Assembly (NCBI GenBank): GCA_003415625.1
Contig: PYIU01000002.1
Span: 620,001 to 684,000, forward strand
From: Aquanectria penicillioides
Taxonomy: Eukaryota > Ascomycota > Sordariomycetes > Hypocreales > Nectriaceae
Direction: 5' to 3'
DNA: 64,000 bases
Below the pieces are notes generated by a model. The model made no database searches. It worked only from the letters and a program-made list of their open reading frames with translations, and was not told where the DNA came from. Below, in pieces: positions 21,005 to 31,558 of the stretch; position 1 is the stretch's first letter; each line of letters opens with the position of its first letter. The position numbers were made by a program, and so were the translations under genes.

Positions 21005-21518
21005 TTTAGGCGGATGGGCGGATGGGCGGATGGAAGGATGGAAGGATGGAAGGATGGGCAGATCAGATGAGAGAATCAAATTGGAGATTCGTCATCGTCT
21101 TGGGAGCTGTAGCCCAACGTCGATTATCAGTAAAAAGGAGGCCGCCAAGGGATATGAAGCGACTCAACAAAGACCGGCAAATGAGACACTCACCTCACCT
21201 GAGCCAAGAAAAATCGCACCGTGTCTAGTCAAGGGTTCTTGCGCCAAGCGCACAGTACGAACTCACCCTTGATACGTGCCGTCGTGTTCATTTCGCCACA
21301 ACCTATCAGACGGGAACCGTCGAGCATTTGGTTCAGCGCTGTCTCGAATAACAACGGTGCCAGGGAGTTTTATGCTATACGTCGACATAGGCTTCATTAA
21401 TCATTTCATTTCTACATTTTTTGGTCTGGCCATCGTGTGCTCCGGTGGGCTGTGAGAATGGCCCCACAGTGCTATCTACGCCGGCAGACTCGGGAATCGG
21501 ATTCAACACCCGATTTCT
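21005..21518. other. Intergenic with GGATGGAA tandem repeat
   Basis: 514 bp between the start of the riboflavin-kinase-fold gene and the stop of the aminopeptidase gene, both minus. Bases ~21011-21060 carry a short tandem array of GGATGGGC and GGATGGAA units directly upstream of the start codon. No gene was seen. Confidence 0.5.
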
Positions 21519-23489
21519 CTAGTTGCTCAAAATCAGGGCCTCGAGCTCTTCCGCCTCCTTTGGCACAGTCGTCAAGTTCTCATGGCCGGTCGCGGTGATG
21601 AGGATGTTGTCCTCGATACTGAAAATCATTAGCCGATACCCTCAGCAACGGCCCGGGCAAACTTACCGAACTCCGCCGACGTCCCAGTACTTGTCTAGCA
21701 CGGCAGCGTCAATGAACTTGCTGTGCTCAGGGTCCTCCAGATATGGAGCAATGATGAAGTTGCAGAAGTAAACCTAGAATTGTCAATTCGCTGTTTGGCG
21801 GTCGGCAGAATGGATCTACTCACTCCTGGCTCAACGGTTATCACACTTCCGCTGGGCAGCTTGCCGCGAACTCGGAGGTATCGGAACATCTTGTCCTTGT
21901 CATCGTAATTGGGGTTGCCGCCGGTATCGTGAGTGTCCATACCAAGGTAGTGGCCCAGGCCGTGGGGGAAGAAGGCAACGCTGGTTCGAGCCTTGAGGAT
22001 CTCATCCTTGTCGCCCTTGAGGATGCCAATGGAGAGCAGACCGTCAATAGCAATCTTGTGAGCAAGCTCATGAACATCATCCCAGAGAACGCCCTCCTTC
22101 AACATATTTGTGCAGTCCTTTTGCATCTTCAGGACAATGTCGTAGATTTCTCGGGATTCTTTGGTGAACTTGCCCGACAGGGGGAAGGTCCTGGTCTAAC
22201 AAGTATCGGTTAGAACAAAATCATTGCACAGACAGAGAGATTGAAACCTTACAATATCAGACGCATAGTTGTTCCACTCGGCACCTCCATCCAGCAGGAG
22301 GTTGAGCTTTCCCTCGAGGGGCTCGTCGTTCTTGACGTAATGAAGGGTGGCAGCGGCCCGTCCACTGGCGAAGATGGGGCTGTAAGCCTGCTCCTTGGCG
22401 CCTTGTGCCACACATCGCTCCAAAAAGATGGCTTCCAGTTCTCTCTCGTTCTTAGCCTTTGTGGTGTTTCGCACAACGGCCTGGTGGGCAGCGTCTGAGA
22501 CCTCGTTGGCCTTGCGGATCATGGCGATCTCGAACTCATCCTTGACCACTCGGGCAACCTCGATGGTGGGCTTGAGAACAGAGAAATCCTTGGACTCAAA
22601 CTCGAGGAAAGTAATGTTATCAGAGACCTGGTTCGCGATGGCATAAACAGTTGACTTTGGGCTGGCGGCGCCGAGGTGGGCGAGAGCGGGGTTAACTTCG
22701 GTAGTGAGCTTGACCTCGTCGACATCGTATCGCTGGAGAGCTTCATCGATGCTGACGGGGAGACCGGACCAGATGACGCTATCGGGGTCGATGGGAGGGA
22801 TGAAGAGAGTAGACTTGGAGGATTGGATATCGTAGATGAAGTGGCAGTCGGCGAGGTTGCAGCCGGTGAGGTAGTAGAAGTATCGGCGCTGGCTGTGAGG
22901 GATCATGTTAGCGAATCGAAGAAGGGAAAGGCAAAGGCAAGAGGTTGGAGGCGCACCGGAAGGGCTCAGGCTCGTCATTGTCCTCAATCATCTTGGTCAT
23001 GCGGCCCTCGAGATAGAGCACACCGCTGGCATTGGGGTTCTTCTCGCGGAGGAGTTCAACAACGCGCTTGGCGTGCGACTTGGCGGGATATTTTCCTTTG
23101 AGGACAGTCTCATAGTCTTCGGCGACCATGTTGGCGGCTTTCTGGGGGGTCAAGGCTGCGGTGTTGAGGCTTCTGCTTCCGCTTCGGGGTGTTGGCAATC
23201 GGTAGCTGGGATGACGCAGGACGAGCAGAGGGGATGTAGGAGGGAGGGGTCGGAGGGGAGCTCGAGAGACGGCAGGACAAAAGGCTAGAGACGGAGAGGC
23301 GGTGATGGTCGCCGTCGATAGTGAGCGGGTCGAGAGGGCGATGAATGCTGGAGATGGAGTCAAAGCCGGACGGGACGCCAAAGCTGAAGCTCGGCTTGGT
23401 CTTGACGCAAGAGAAGGGGAAACGAGAGGCCGGCAACAAGCCGCAAGCTGCCGGAACCCCGCCATGGGAACCACCACGGGAGCCGCCAT
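21519..23489 (-). CDS. Xaa-Pro aminopeptidase (peptidase M24B, PepP type)
   Basis: Five exons (23489-22957, 22892-22253, 22195-21824, 21773-21667, 21618-21519). From the internal ATG at 23129 ([16 protein letters not shown]) the protein is 463 aa, the normal length of fungal cytosolic PepP. From 23489 it is 583 aa, adding ~120 residues rich in Arg, Ser, Ala and Pro and lacking Asp/Glu, like a mitochondrial leader. The M24 metal ligands are visible: [15 protein letters not shown] (two Asp), [13 protein letters not shown] (His), ITVEPGVYF (Glu) and GGVRIEDNIL (Glu). It removes N-terminal residues preceding proline and needs Mn or similar metal. Alternative starts could give mitochondrial and cytosolic forms. 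Family is secure; the leader is less so. Confidence 0.88.
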
Positions 23490-23976
23490 CGCCGCCTTGA
23501 GCTTGACAACGGAGGCCGAAGCCGTGGGAGGACAGACGATAGCAAGGTGCGGGGCTGCTGCACGCGACGGACGAAAGAGGAAGCTCCCCGTAAACGGCGC
23601 TGGACTTTTGTATTTACAGGGCTCTAGCTGCTGTGGCTCGCCGTCCGCCGCCGTCTCCACAGCGGCTCCCAGCGGCTTGTGTAGGCCTGCCCGCAGCCAA
23701 TACGAGGCCCGCGAAGTGGGCATCTCACGATAATTACCCAACATCGACTTTGGCCTTGGAGAACTAGATCATGGAACAGCGCTGTGGATAGGGAATCGTT
23801 GACAATTAGAAATTCGAAATTGGAAATTCACAAGCAGCACAGAATGTCAGGATATCAGAGTGAAGGGGGGGAATTTTACCATCGTGTTTACTTTCCCTCT
23901 TTCTCTCTTCGGCCCTTCGGCTCGTTCCCTGTCCATGTCCTACTCACATTTCTACCACGTTGTCAAGTTATTATCA
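23490..23976. other. Intergenic, upstream of aminopeptidase
   Basis: 487 bp between the aminopeptidase start and the stop of the small secreted-protein gene. The aminopeptidase frame stays open upstream to 23744, but no further start is convincing. Nothing else was seen. Confidence 0.35.
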
Positions 23977-24579
23977 TCATCCATAGTCTAGTCGATTATC
24001 ATCGTTGCTCTCCATCTTCGCGCACCCTACCTCGCCCAGCCAGTCAACCTCAGCCGGCCTCGCACCATACTTGACGGCATTCTCAACGCATCGCCGGTTC
24101 TCAAAGTCATTGTTCCCGTCGTCCTTGCCCTTGTTCCACTGGTGCATCTCAAACACGGCTGTGTGTCCCCAAGATCCACTGATCTCGTCCTTCGAATCAA
24201 GGTCGCATCGTTTCCATCTGTTGTCGGCCGGTCGCTTGAACAGCTCCATTCGCGCATCACGACATGTCTGTCTGACCACTTTTTCGAGCTTTTCGCACCA
24301 TTCGGGGAGCTTGTGGTGGTTCGGTGCTGTGAATATCTTGTAGATGAGGTACTCTCTGCCGTGCCAGTCTCGCGTCTGCTATCGACATCGCGCGTCGACC
24401 CGTGCCGGCACCTCGCTCGTCGTGGCCACCTGGACAGTTCCCCTTGTCTCGTTGTAGTTCAGTCTTGTTCCCTTCCAAGCATTCTCAACTTGGCCCAGAA
24501 CATCTTCCCAGCATGTGATGAGCTGCACCATGCCCAAAAGGCATGCGATGAAGATTCTCGCCAGCAAAAGTCGGGCCAT
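23977..24579 (-). CDS. Putative small secreted protein, in-frame TAG or 54-nt intron
   Basis: One frame runs from MARLLLARIFIACLLGMVQL (24579) to the stop at 23977, interrupted by a single TAG at ~24379-24381. The first ~23 residues are a good signal peptide. Downstream, readable segments such as RDWHGREYLIYKIF, HHKLPEWCEKLEKVV and ENRRCVENAVKYG look like real coding sequence with several cysteines. The TAG would vanish if a 54-nt GTGGCC...TAGCAG segment is an intron (182 aa product), but no good branch site is visible. Otherwise the gene is broken by one CAG-to-TAG change. I do not recognise the family. Its neighbour is a decayed secreted hydrolase, so decay here is also plausible. Confidence 0.4.
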
Positions 24580-25184
24580 GTTTGAGGCGCAGGCGTTCAG
24601 TTTGATTAAAATCTCCCTTAATGTTGCAGCCTCCCAGGTCTTGTAGAATGTGACCGTCGAGGTCGTAGACATCAAAGTTTGCAGCCTACATCAATGTCTA
24701 CAGTAGCGTCTCAAACACCTTGAGGACCCGGACTTATTGCCGTATTGCTTTTAGTGTGATGCACCTTGACATATGTGATAAAGGCCGGTGCCAGTACACA
24801 CAGGAGCAAAAGCGACGTAGCATGAGAAACGTAGAAATGTATGACAAAAAACAATTGTCAAAAAAAATATGAGTCAAAAACACGAAACCCCTTGCCCACC
24901 CTTGGCGTCACACAAAATCGCGAAATCGAGCAGATATACCGAAGTGATGACCAAGTTTTAATTACATCATGATCATGTAACTTTTTTTTTCGAAGCCGTA
25001 GAAAATTCCATAACGATGGATATGAAATATACCGCACCGATGCGATTAGTAAAGTGTAACAGGTGATGCGCCTGCAACTGTCAACGGCAGTGTCTCACTA
25101 GCCGTCTCCATGAATAGACATGAAGGGTAAACCCCATCCTCATGTACATATTTTACATATTGTATCTGCCATTGCCTTCTCTTA
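24580..25184. other. Intergenic, AT-rich
   Basis: 605 bp of rather AT-rich DNA with poly-A and poly-T runs (24845-25000). No gene was seen. Confidence 0.4.
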
Positions 25185-26416
25185 TTATTGAGAAACGAAT
25201 TCTGAAATTGTGCTGAAAGTGAATGTGTGAGAGTAGATGTAGTTGAGGCCATACCCTGCGCCAGGAACAACCGTGGCATTGAAACGAGAAGCGCGGGGGA
25301 AGTAGTCTCTTGACACGTCGAGAAGCGATTCGATTTTCTGTCCAAACTTTTCGTCGCATAGAAATCGCTTCCGCAGAAAGGTATATCGTGCTCTGCAAAT
25401 CATCAGTATCGTGGCTCAATATACAAAGGCCGAACACCCTTACCACCAGTAATGACCAATACAGGACCCTTGAAAGCACTCTTCTTACTAGCAAGATCTC
25501 CCACAGTAAGAATTCCACCAGGAGTATCAGGCTGGCCCAGCCTATACGACAGTTCCAACATTACCGGGTCAAAATCACCCTCGGAAAAGAAGTTGATGCT
25601 CATGCTCGTGGTAGAAACCGAGGCGGCATAACCCTCAAGGTAACGGGGTCCTAGGAAAAGCGATTCCGCCACAGGTATAAAGTTGTTCCCAACAAAAAAC
25701 AATGGCATAAAGTTAAACACGTGAGATAATCCAGTAAGCACAATACCGTCGGACAGGCCAGGATACATGTTCGAGAGCGCATCCGTCATAGCAGATCCAA
25801 AGGGGTGACCAATGTGGACGACCTTACCGAACTTGCCCCGAATCCCCGGGATCTTTTCCGTCTTGGCAATGACTGTCAGGGAACGCAGAGCTTTGATCTC
25901 GAGGAATCCTTGGATGTCGGTTATGGGGTGGCCCTTGGAGGAAGCACCAATGCCAAGCCTGTCCCAGGCAAGCGTCGAGTAGTCGTGTCCATCGATAGCT
26001 TCGGCAACATAGCTGTAGTTTTAGTTGTCATATGAAAAGTCCCAATACCGGCAGTTGAATCAAACATCATGTGTTATAATCTGGAGTTCTCGTTCTGGTC
26101 CGTAGTCGGGTTCGCAGTAAGTGGCCCAAGTTTATAGTCGCCGGATATCTGCTTGGTGTAGGATATGTCAGATATCGAAATACAGAATTGGGAAATATCG
26201 TCTTACACCCTTCTGTGTGACAGTGGGATAGTCACGTCCTTATTGAGCCATGTTCAGAAGGAAGTTCGTGACCTCATTCTTAGTGGTGGGTACATCACTG
26301 TTGAACACAGCATTTTCAGCCTTTACCGACACAGGAATGATGATATTCTTGCACCTCCTTGCTGACGCCACGGCAAGGATGCTGGCAACGAAAATAGTTT
26401 TGAACAGCATCACCAT
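25185..26416 (-). pseudogene. Secreted alpha/beta-hydrolase pseudogene
   Basis: Reads as a fungal secreted alpha/beta-hydrolase: signal peptide MVMLFKTIFVASILAVASA (from 26416), KNIIIPVSVKAENAVF, then ITHD...YWDFSYDN, NYSYVAEAIDGHDYSTLAWD, and PGLSDGIVLTGLSH. It is broken many times. In-frame stops follow NMAQ, replace a residue before the YWD segment, and replace the Tyr in DNYNYSY. Frame shifts occur near 26125 and 25348. The nucleophile elbow reads GHPFGS, where family members have GHSFGS, so the catalytic Ser is lost (codon at 25802-25804). At least two introns remain recognisable. Some shifts could be sequencing errors, but the stops and the lost Ser argue for real decay. Confidence 0.75.
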
Positions 26417-28792
26417 CTAAAATATGCGCGTAAGAGGGAGATTGAAGAAAGAAAGAAAGAAAGCAACACGATGATTTTATCATCAAGCCTCAACACCAAC
26501 AGCAGACATAAGATACTTATACTCGCTACGTTCATGTCAAATTTGCGTCTCAGGATCGGACAGAAGTGACGGCTCCGCGCTGAAGCTACCGTGGAGCAGA
26601 GCCGTATGGGGCGTAACCTTACCGGTCACGGCTTGGTTGGAAGATCTCTCTGGTGCGAGGTTGCATGTCAGATAATCCCAAGGATATTTCATCGTGTGAC
26701 AATGACACTCCAACGAAGTAAGGGCAGCATACAAACCGCACCCGCTGAACCGCATCTTCACCACGACCCTCAGTCAGTTTCAGAATAGGCCGAGCGGATC
26801 CCTGTTCGAATGTGGACAAGACTGTTTGAACAAGTGAGACATCCAAGCAAATAATCTTGCTGGCCTGGGCGCACCAACGGGGCAACAAGAGACATGACTT
26901 TAGCGCTCGCCCTACTTGTTGAGATCAGCCTTCGGCATCAACAATACCGTGGTTAGCAGAGCATGCTGGTTAAAGGTCTTCGCACACTTCTGCGCTATGA
27001 TGCGCAAAACCTCAAAAAAACGTCTTTAGCGATCTTTATTAGCCAGCATTAGCCCTTGTTCCTAGATGACTGACAGATACTAGTAGAATCGCTTGTCCGC
27101 CTGCCCATTTAGCCTCCACCTTCGGCCTCATTGTCAGCACTACAGCTGGATTCATCCCTTGCTAAGGCCCGCGGGGTCTCTCGCAGATCTTCAAAAAGGA
27201 AGAAGACAGTTATTGCACCACGAAATTTCCAAGATTAACCCGCTCTGGCAAATGTGATCCACCGAGGAGGGCCCAATGCCCAAAGAAGCAGATTTCTGTA
27301 CAACGTCAGGATCTCCCTTCTCCATCCATGCCGCTGTGGGGGCAATCTGCAATAATTGTATGCTTCTTTCAGCCTTCTGCGCCAACCGTTTGTTTGTTTG
27401 CTGGGACGGATTCCAAATATTCGGAATAGGCTGAACGGCTTAGTCTCACGGGTGCGACAAGACAAGGACTGGGGGTGGGGGTGGCGTTATTCAATCCTAC
27501 AGCATTTCTGGGCCTACATTGGAGCATTTTACGCATTTCTCTCTCTAGTCTAGGCTCCGTTTTCGGGAATTTCAGCTACTCTCACGGAGATGCGCGCTAC
27601 AGCAACGCAGGATGAGACTTGGAAATGATTGAAATTGAACAATTCATTTCGTTCTCGAATCCCCACACAGCGGAGGTTGGGGGAAGGATGCCAACGCCAG
27701 GTGACTTTTATGTGATCTAGATGGATCTGAAAGGTTATAGTGGTCTAGATTGAGTTGCTTTTTCCATCGTGCAATCTAAACTTTGAATCTCAAAGACTAT
27801 ATTTCTTGCTGAACCTTGACACTATTTGCGGCCTCGGCCGGTCGCGCATATCCAACCAGAAAGGATGGGTCCGGCTACTCCACTAGCACCATCGGTCTCC
27901 CCATGTCCATGTTAATTCCGTCAGTACTTTGGCTCATCTAGATGTCAACCTCAAGAGAACTAAGACCTCGTACCAGCTAGGCCGCCCATATCAAGAAGTT
28001 GCTCATCGACCCTTGACTTCAGGCACGGCTGAGTGTCGTTGCATCGTGGTCCAGCACAAAATGGCACGTCGTGCTCGCACAGCGTCGTCATTAAACGGCG
28101 GAACCGAATCAACCGCTACATGACATCGAGAGGCGTAGGCGCCCGTGCGCATGCTGTAAATTAATTCTTAAGTCGATACCGGGTATTCGGACTCACAGAA
28201 CGTTGTCACAACGCGAACGCTCGAGGAGGCTTCGCTAAGCGACAGCCCAGGTCTCTCCGAGGTGGCCACTAGCGCCATCCATCGCTTGGGGTATTCCACA
28301 AGCGGAATTGCGCCACTCGATCCAGAATAAGATGCGAACTGGACAGAGTTGGCGAATTACACGCTACGCAGAATAGCGCAGAATCAAAGCGAGTCGTTTC
28401 TCTCAGCGCCGCTCTTCTCCCATTCTTGTCGCCTTCCACCCAGATCATCCAGCTGAGACGCCAATCTTGAAGGCAAAAGCACAGAACTGTCATATTCATC
28501 GCGGCCTTGTCCGTCCTGGAAATTAGCTAGGATGAAGCCGCTAGCACAGCTACGGTACATAGTTTGCTTAGCGCATAGATCGAGATAATCAAGTAGATCA
28601 ATCTCGGAGGACATCCGACCCAGTGCCACCAGCAGTGTGTAAAGTTTCAAAGATCTACACAATATTAGGTCAATACATGTAGAGACTATTCACTCTGTTG
28701 CGACGCTGAGATTGAGTCAGGAGAAGATATCATTTTGGCTTGCTATTGACATTCTATAGGGTCCTCTATCTTTCATTTTTGGTTCATTCTAA
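26417..28792. other. Gene-poor stretch, possible relics
   Basis: 2.4 kb with only short open frames on both strands and no recognisable domain. A (GAAA)n run lies at ~26446-26464. Minus-strand frames at 26537-26888 and 28269-28662 were inspected and have no signal peptide, motif or splice support. It may hold eroded gene remains. Confidence 0.4.
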
Positions 28793-29798
28793 CTACAGCT
28801 CATCCTTGGCGGCCAGCTCTGCTTGCAGCTGACTCACCATTCCCACTGCCGCAAATGCTCCCATGTTCTGAGCTTGCGGTACGCTCCTCATCATTGTGGC
28901 CGCATCGCCAGCTGCAAAGCATCCCTTTACACTGGTCTCCTTGAAGGGCTCCTCAACCTTGAGGTCTCCAGAGGGTAGGATCTCCAGGCCCAGCTCCTCG
29001 ATGAACGGAGCTTTCTGCACAACTGATGGGTGGTTTACGATGAAGCCTTCGGACTTGGACGTACCATCGGCGAAGTGGATCGTCACCCTTGGGCCACCGT
29101 CTTCGAGCTGGAATCGAGCGATTTTGCGGTTATCAAAGTGAATCTTTTTGCTGAGAACCTTGGGTTGTAGTTCGTTGCTGAGTTGTACGTTGTCGTTGGT
29201 GTACACGGTGACGCTCTGGGAGAGACGCTTCGCCATGAGACTGACGTGGGAGATCATGTCAGCAGACTTCAAGAATCCGCCGGCGAGAACTCCGGCGGAT
29301 TCGGCCCACGCTCCTCGAAGCCGTGGCAGAAAAGGCAATGGAAGCTAAGTGAATGTTAGAGCCGTAGTCTTCTCGAAATAATATCGGGGTCACTTACATG
29401 CCACGTCCCCAGCACTCGTCGTAACCTTCGGGCTGGTCGTCCATAATGTCCACAATGCCTGTTCCTAAGCCGAGCTTCTTTCCTTGGTAGACTGCTCCGG
29501 TGGTGTCCACGGCCTCAAACATGCCAGTGTCCAATTTTCGTACAGACTGGATGGTCGCAGTCTTAAACTCGATTGTTTCGTAACGCTTAAGGAGGTCCGC
29601 CTTTGCTTTGGCACGGAATTCCGCAGGGTTTACGTGGTCGAACCCAAGGACGTTGTGCATGTGTTTTGTTCGCGCATTTCGATACGACTCGGAATCAAGC
29701 ACAACGGCAGTATACAGCTGACGGGCGAGGCCAGCGGCCATGGCCAACCCCGCAGGGCCGCCACCGATAATGAGAGCATCGTAAATCTTTACTGACAT
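28793..29798 (-). CDS. GliT-like thioredoxin reductase-type flavoprotein, one-base frameshift
   Basis: Two exons (29798-29398, 29344-28793) would give ~317 aa if one missing base near 29305-29307 is allowed for. The N-terminus holds the FAD-binding IIGGGPAGLAMAAGLARQ. The 53-nt intron (GTAAGT donor, CTAAC branch) joins to IFHCLFCHGFEERG, containing the CxxC active-site pair CLFC. The second Rossmann half and the C-terminal FAD motif GCFAAGDAATMM are present. The frame must shift right after FEERG to continue as AESAGVLAGG; conserved residues flank the break, so a missing G in a GGG run is likely. Length and motifs match the GliT/thioredoxin-reductase-like oxidoreductases of fungal disulfide metabolism. 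No epipolythiodioxopiperazine cluster is nearby. Confidence 0.8.
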
Positions 29799-30523
29799 GT
29801 TAGAAATGGTATTGAATGGTGACTTAGAATCGTTTCTGATGGAATTAGATCTCTACGTCTCCTCCGGCCAGCTTTATATCCATCGGCGGTGCAGCAATAC
29901 TATCCGGCCGGAGACTTTGACCCACTAGCCCGGGATCCGGGTGGGGCACTCGGAGACATTTCGCAGGGGTTTTGCCTACTTTGGCAGTAAGCCCAAAAGA
30001 AGCATAAGCAGGGGAGACGCGTAACTCGAATTACCGGTACTACGATGACGCAGATGAGTCCAACAAGCAATAGAAATCAAGTCTCAAGTCACAATATGGT
30101 TTGAGGGAAAATATTCATGCACGGATCATGATGCTCGTAGTATTTGCATAACTCCAAGGTATAGTAGTAATAGTCACAACAATCATTAGCGCTTTGCTGG
30201 CCAGCTCTGTAAGGGCAAACAATACATGACAGCGCTTCTCTCCAAGACTATGCAAGCAGGTCAGTCAATGGACGCTTTTCTAGGTAGTTTACACAACATT
30301 TTTGCTTCGGAGCGATGCTCAAGCGACGGTTGGTTGCGAGCACCTGCAGCGCGAAAGCAAAAATGCTGGATCCATCCCACATCCACCCACTCCACCCTTT
30401 CATCCCACCTCTCGAAACACGGGAGTGCTAGGCATTTTTGGGGACCAGTCCGCGGTGAGGCTCTCTCACCGATGCAATGCTCAGAATCCCGACGGGACAC
30501 GGGGGGGCTCTGAGGCGGACCTG
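29799..30523. other. Intergenic, promoter of GliT-like gene
   Basis: 725 bp upstream of the flavoprotein gene. Several CCGG-rich patches occur at ~29900-29945. No gene was seen. Confidence 0.4.
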
Positions 30524-31558
30524 CTACGAGTCGCCATGCTCTAGCACAACCCAGGCCTCGGAGGCTGGGGCGGCTGCACTGTCTCGGACCTCCCGCACCC
30601 GCTGGGAGGGGAGGTCGTCGAGGTCACTGTCGGAGAAACAATCGTAATCAGAAAGAATATCGGAAATCAAATCAGGAGGTTGCGACGTGTCAACGTCGAT
30701 ATCGGGCTCGGAGCCGTCGAGCTCGTAAATCACCCGCAGGGGCGCGAAGATGCGCGAGGTGCGAGTCGAGGACTCCTGGATCGAGCCATCATCAGAAGGC
30801 TCTAGTTCATCATGAGGGGACAAAAACTGGGCAATGGTCTGGTCGACTCCGAGGTCTGTGAAGGAGAGGTCAAGATTAAGAGGCTGAGCAAGGTCGATGT
30901 TGCGGGCCTTGTTCTTTCGCGCGCGCTTTGCGGGGCGAATGGTGTAGACAGGCTCCTGGTGCTCGATGGTGTTCAGGTTGAAGCCCGCACCGCGGTCGTG
31001 CTCATTGTCGTAGAGCAGACCCATGCGGTAGAGCTCGGCAACCTCGGCGTCTTCATTCACAGACTGGTCACGGCGGAGGCGGACATTGCCTTTGGCTGTG
31101 GCGGCGTCGCGGAAGGCATCCTCCCGCTCGAGGGAGGGCGTTCGCACGAGACGGAAGCGGTCGGAGGGCAGGGGAACGGCGCTGCGCGCCAGTTCGCAGC
31201 CCTCGGACTCATCGGCGGGCCATCGGCTACGGACTCGGGGAGTGCGCCATCGATACGAGCCCAATGGAACCGACCAAGTTGACTCGGCTCGAGGCAGTTC
31301 CTTTTCCAGGCGGGCTCGCCTGGTGACGGGGTTCGTGTCACCACAGCGAGTGCACTTGGCGGGACACTCTAAGCCAAGGTCCCGGCACACGTAGGGGCCA
31401 GTGGCATTGGCGTATCGCTTTGCGGCAGCGCGGACGATGTAATTGCGTGAGCGATGGGCGTGGGGCCTGTTGAGACTGCGGCCTGGAGGTATATGTCTAT
31501 GCTGCGTAAGGGATAAGGGAAGGTCCCCGGTGCTGGCGGGAAGCGAGTCGATATCCAT
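30524..31558 (-). CDS. Hypothetical protein with Cys-rich motif and acidic C-terminus
   Basis: An intronless frame of 344 aa from MDIDSLPAS (31558); an upstream ATG at 31672 would add 38 residues. An N-terminal Arg/His-rich region leads to GLECPAKCTRCGD (~residues 65-77), which could bind a metal through three Cys. Residues ~215-235 are basic (AKRARKNKAR), a possible nuclear signal. The last third is strongly acidic with serine (SDYDCFSDSDLDDLPS). The composition suggests a nuclear or chromatin-associated protein, but I do not recognise a family. Codon use and the long uninterrupted frame support a real gene. Confidence 0.65.
   Translation of the reverse strand: MDIDSLPASTGDLPLSLTQHRHIPPGRSLNRPHAHRSRNYIVRAAAKRYANATGPYVCRDLGLECPAKCTRCGDTNPVTRRARLEKELPRAESTWSVPLGSYRWRTPRVRSRWPADESEGCELARSAVPLPSDRFRLVRTPSLEREDAFRDAATAKGNVRLRRDQSVNEDAEVAELYRMGLLYDNEHDRGAGFNLNTIEHQEPVYTIRPAKRARKNKARNIDLAQPLNLDLSFTDLGVDQTIAQFLSPHDELEPSDDGSIQESSTRTSRIFAPLRVIYELDGSEPDIDVDTSQPPDLISDILSDYDCFSDSDLDDLPSQRVREVRDSAAAPASEAWVVLEHGDS

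Noticed and set aside
26537..26888. Minus-strand frames of 75-89 aa in the gene-poor stretch
   Set aside because: No motif, signal peptide or neighbouring exon could be joined.
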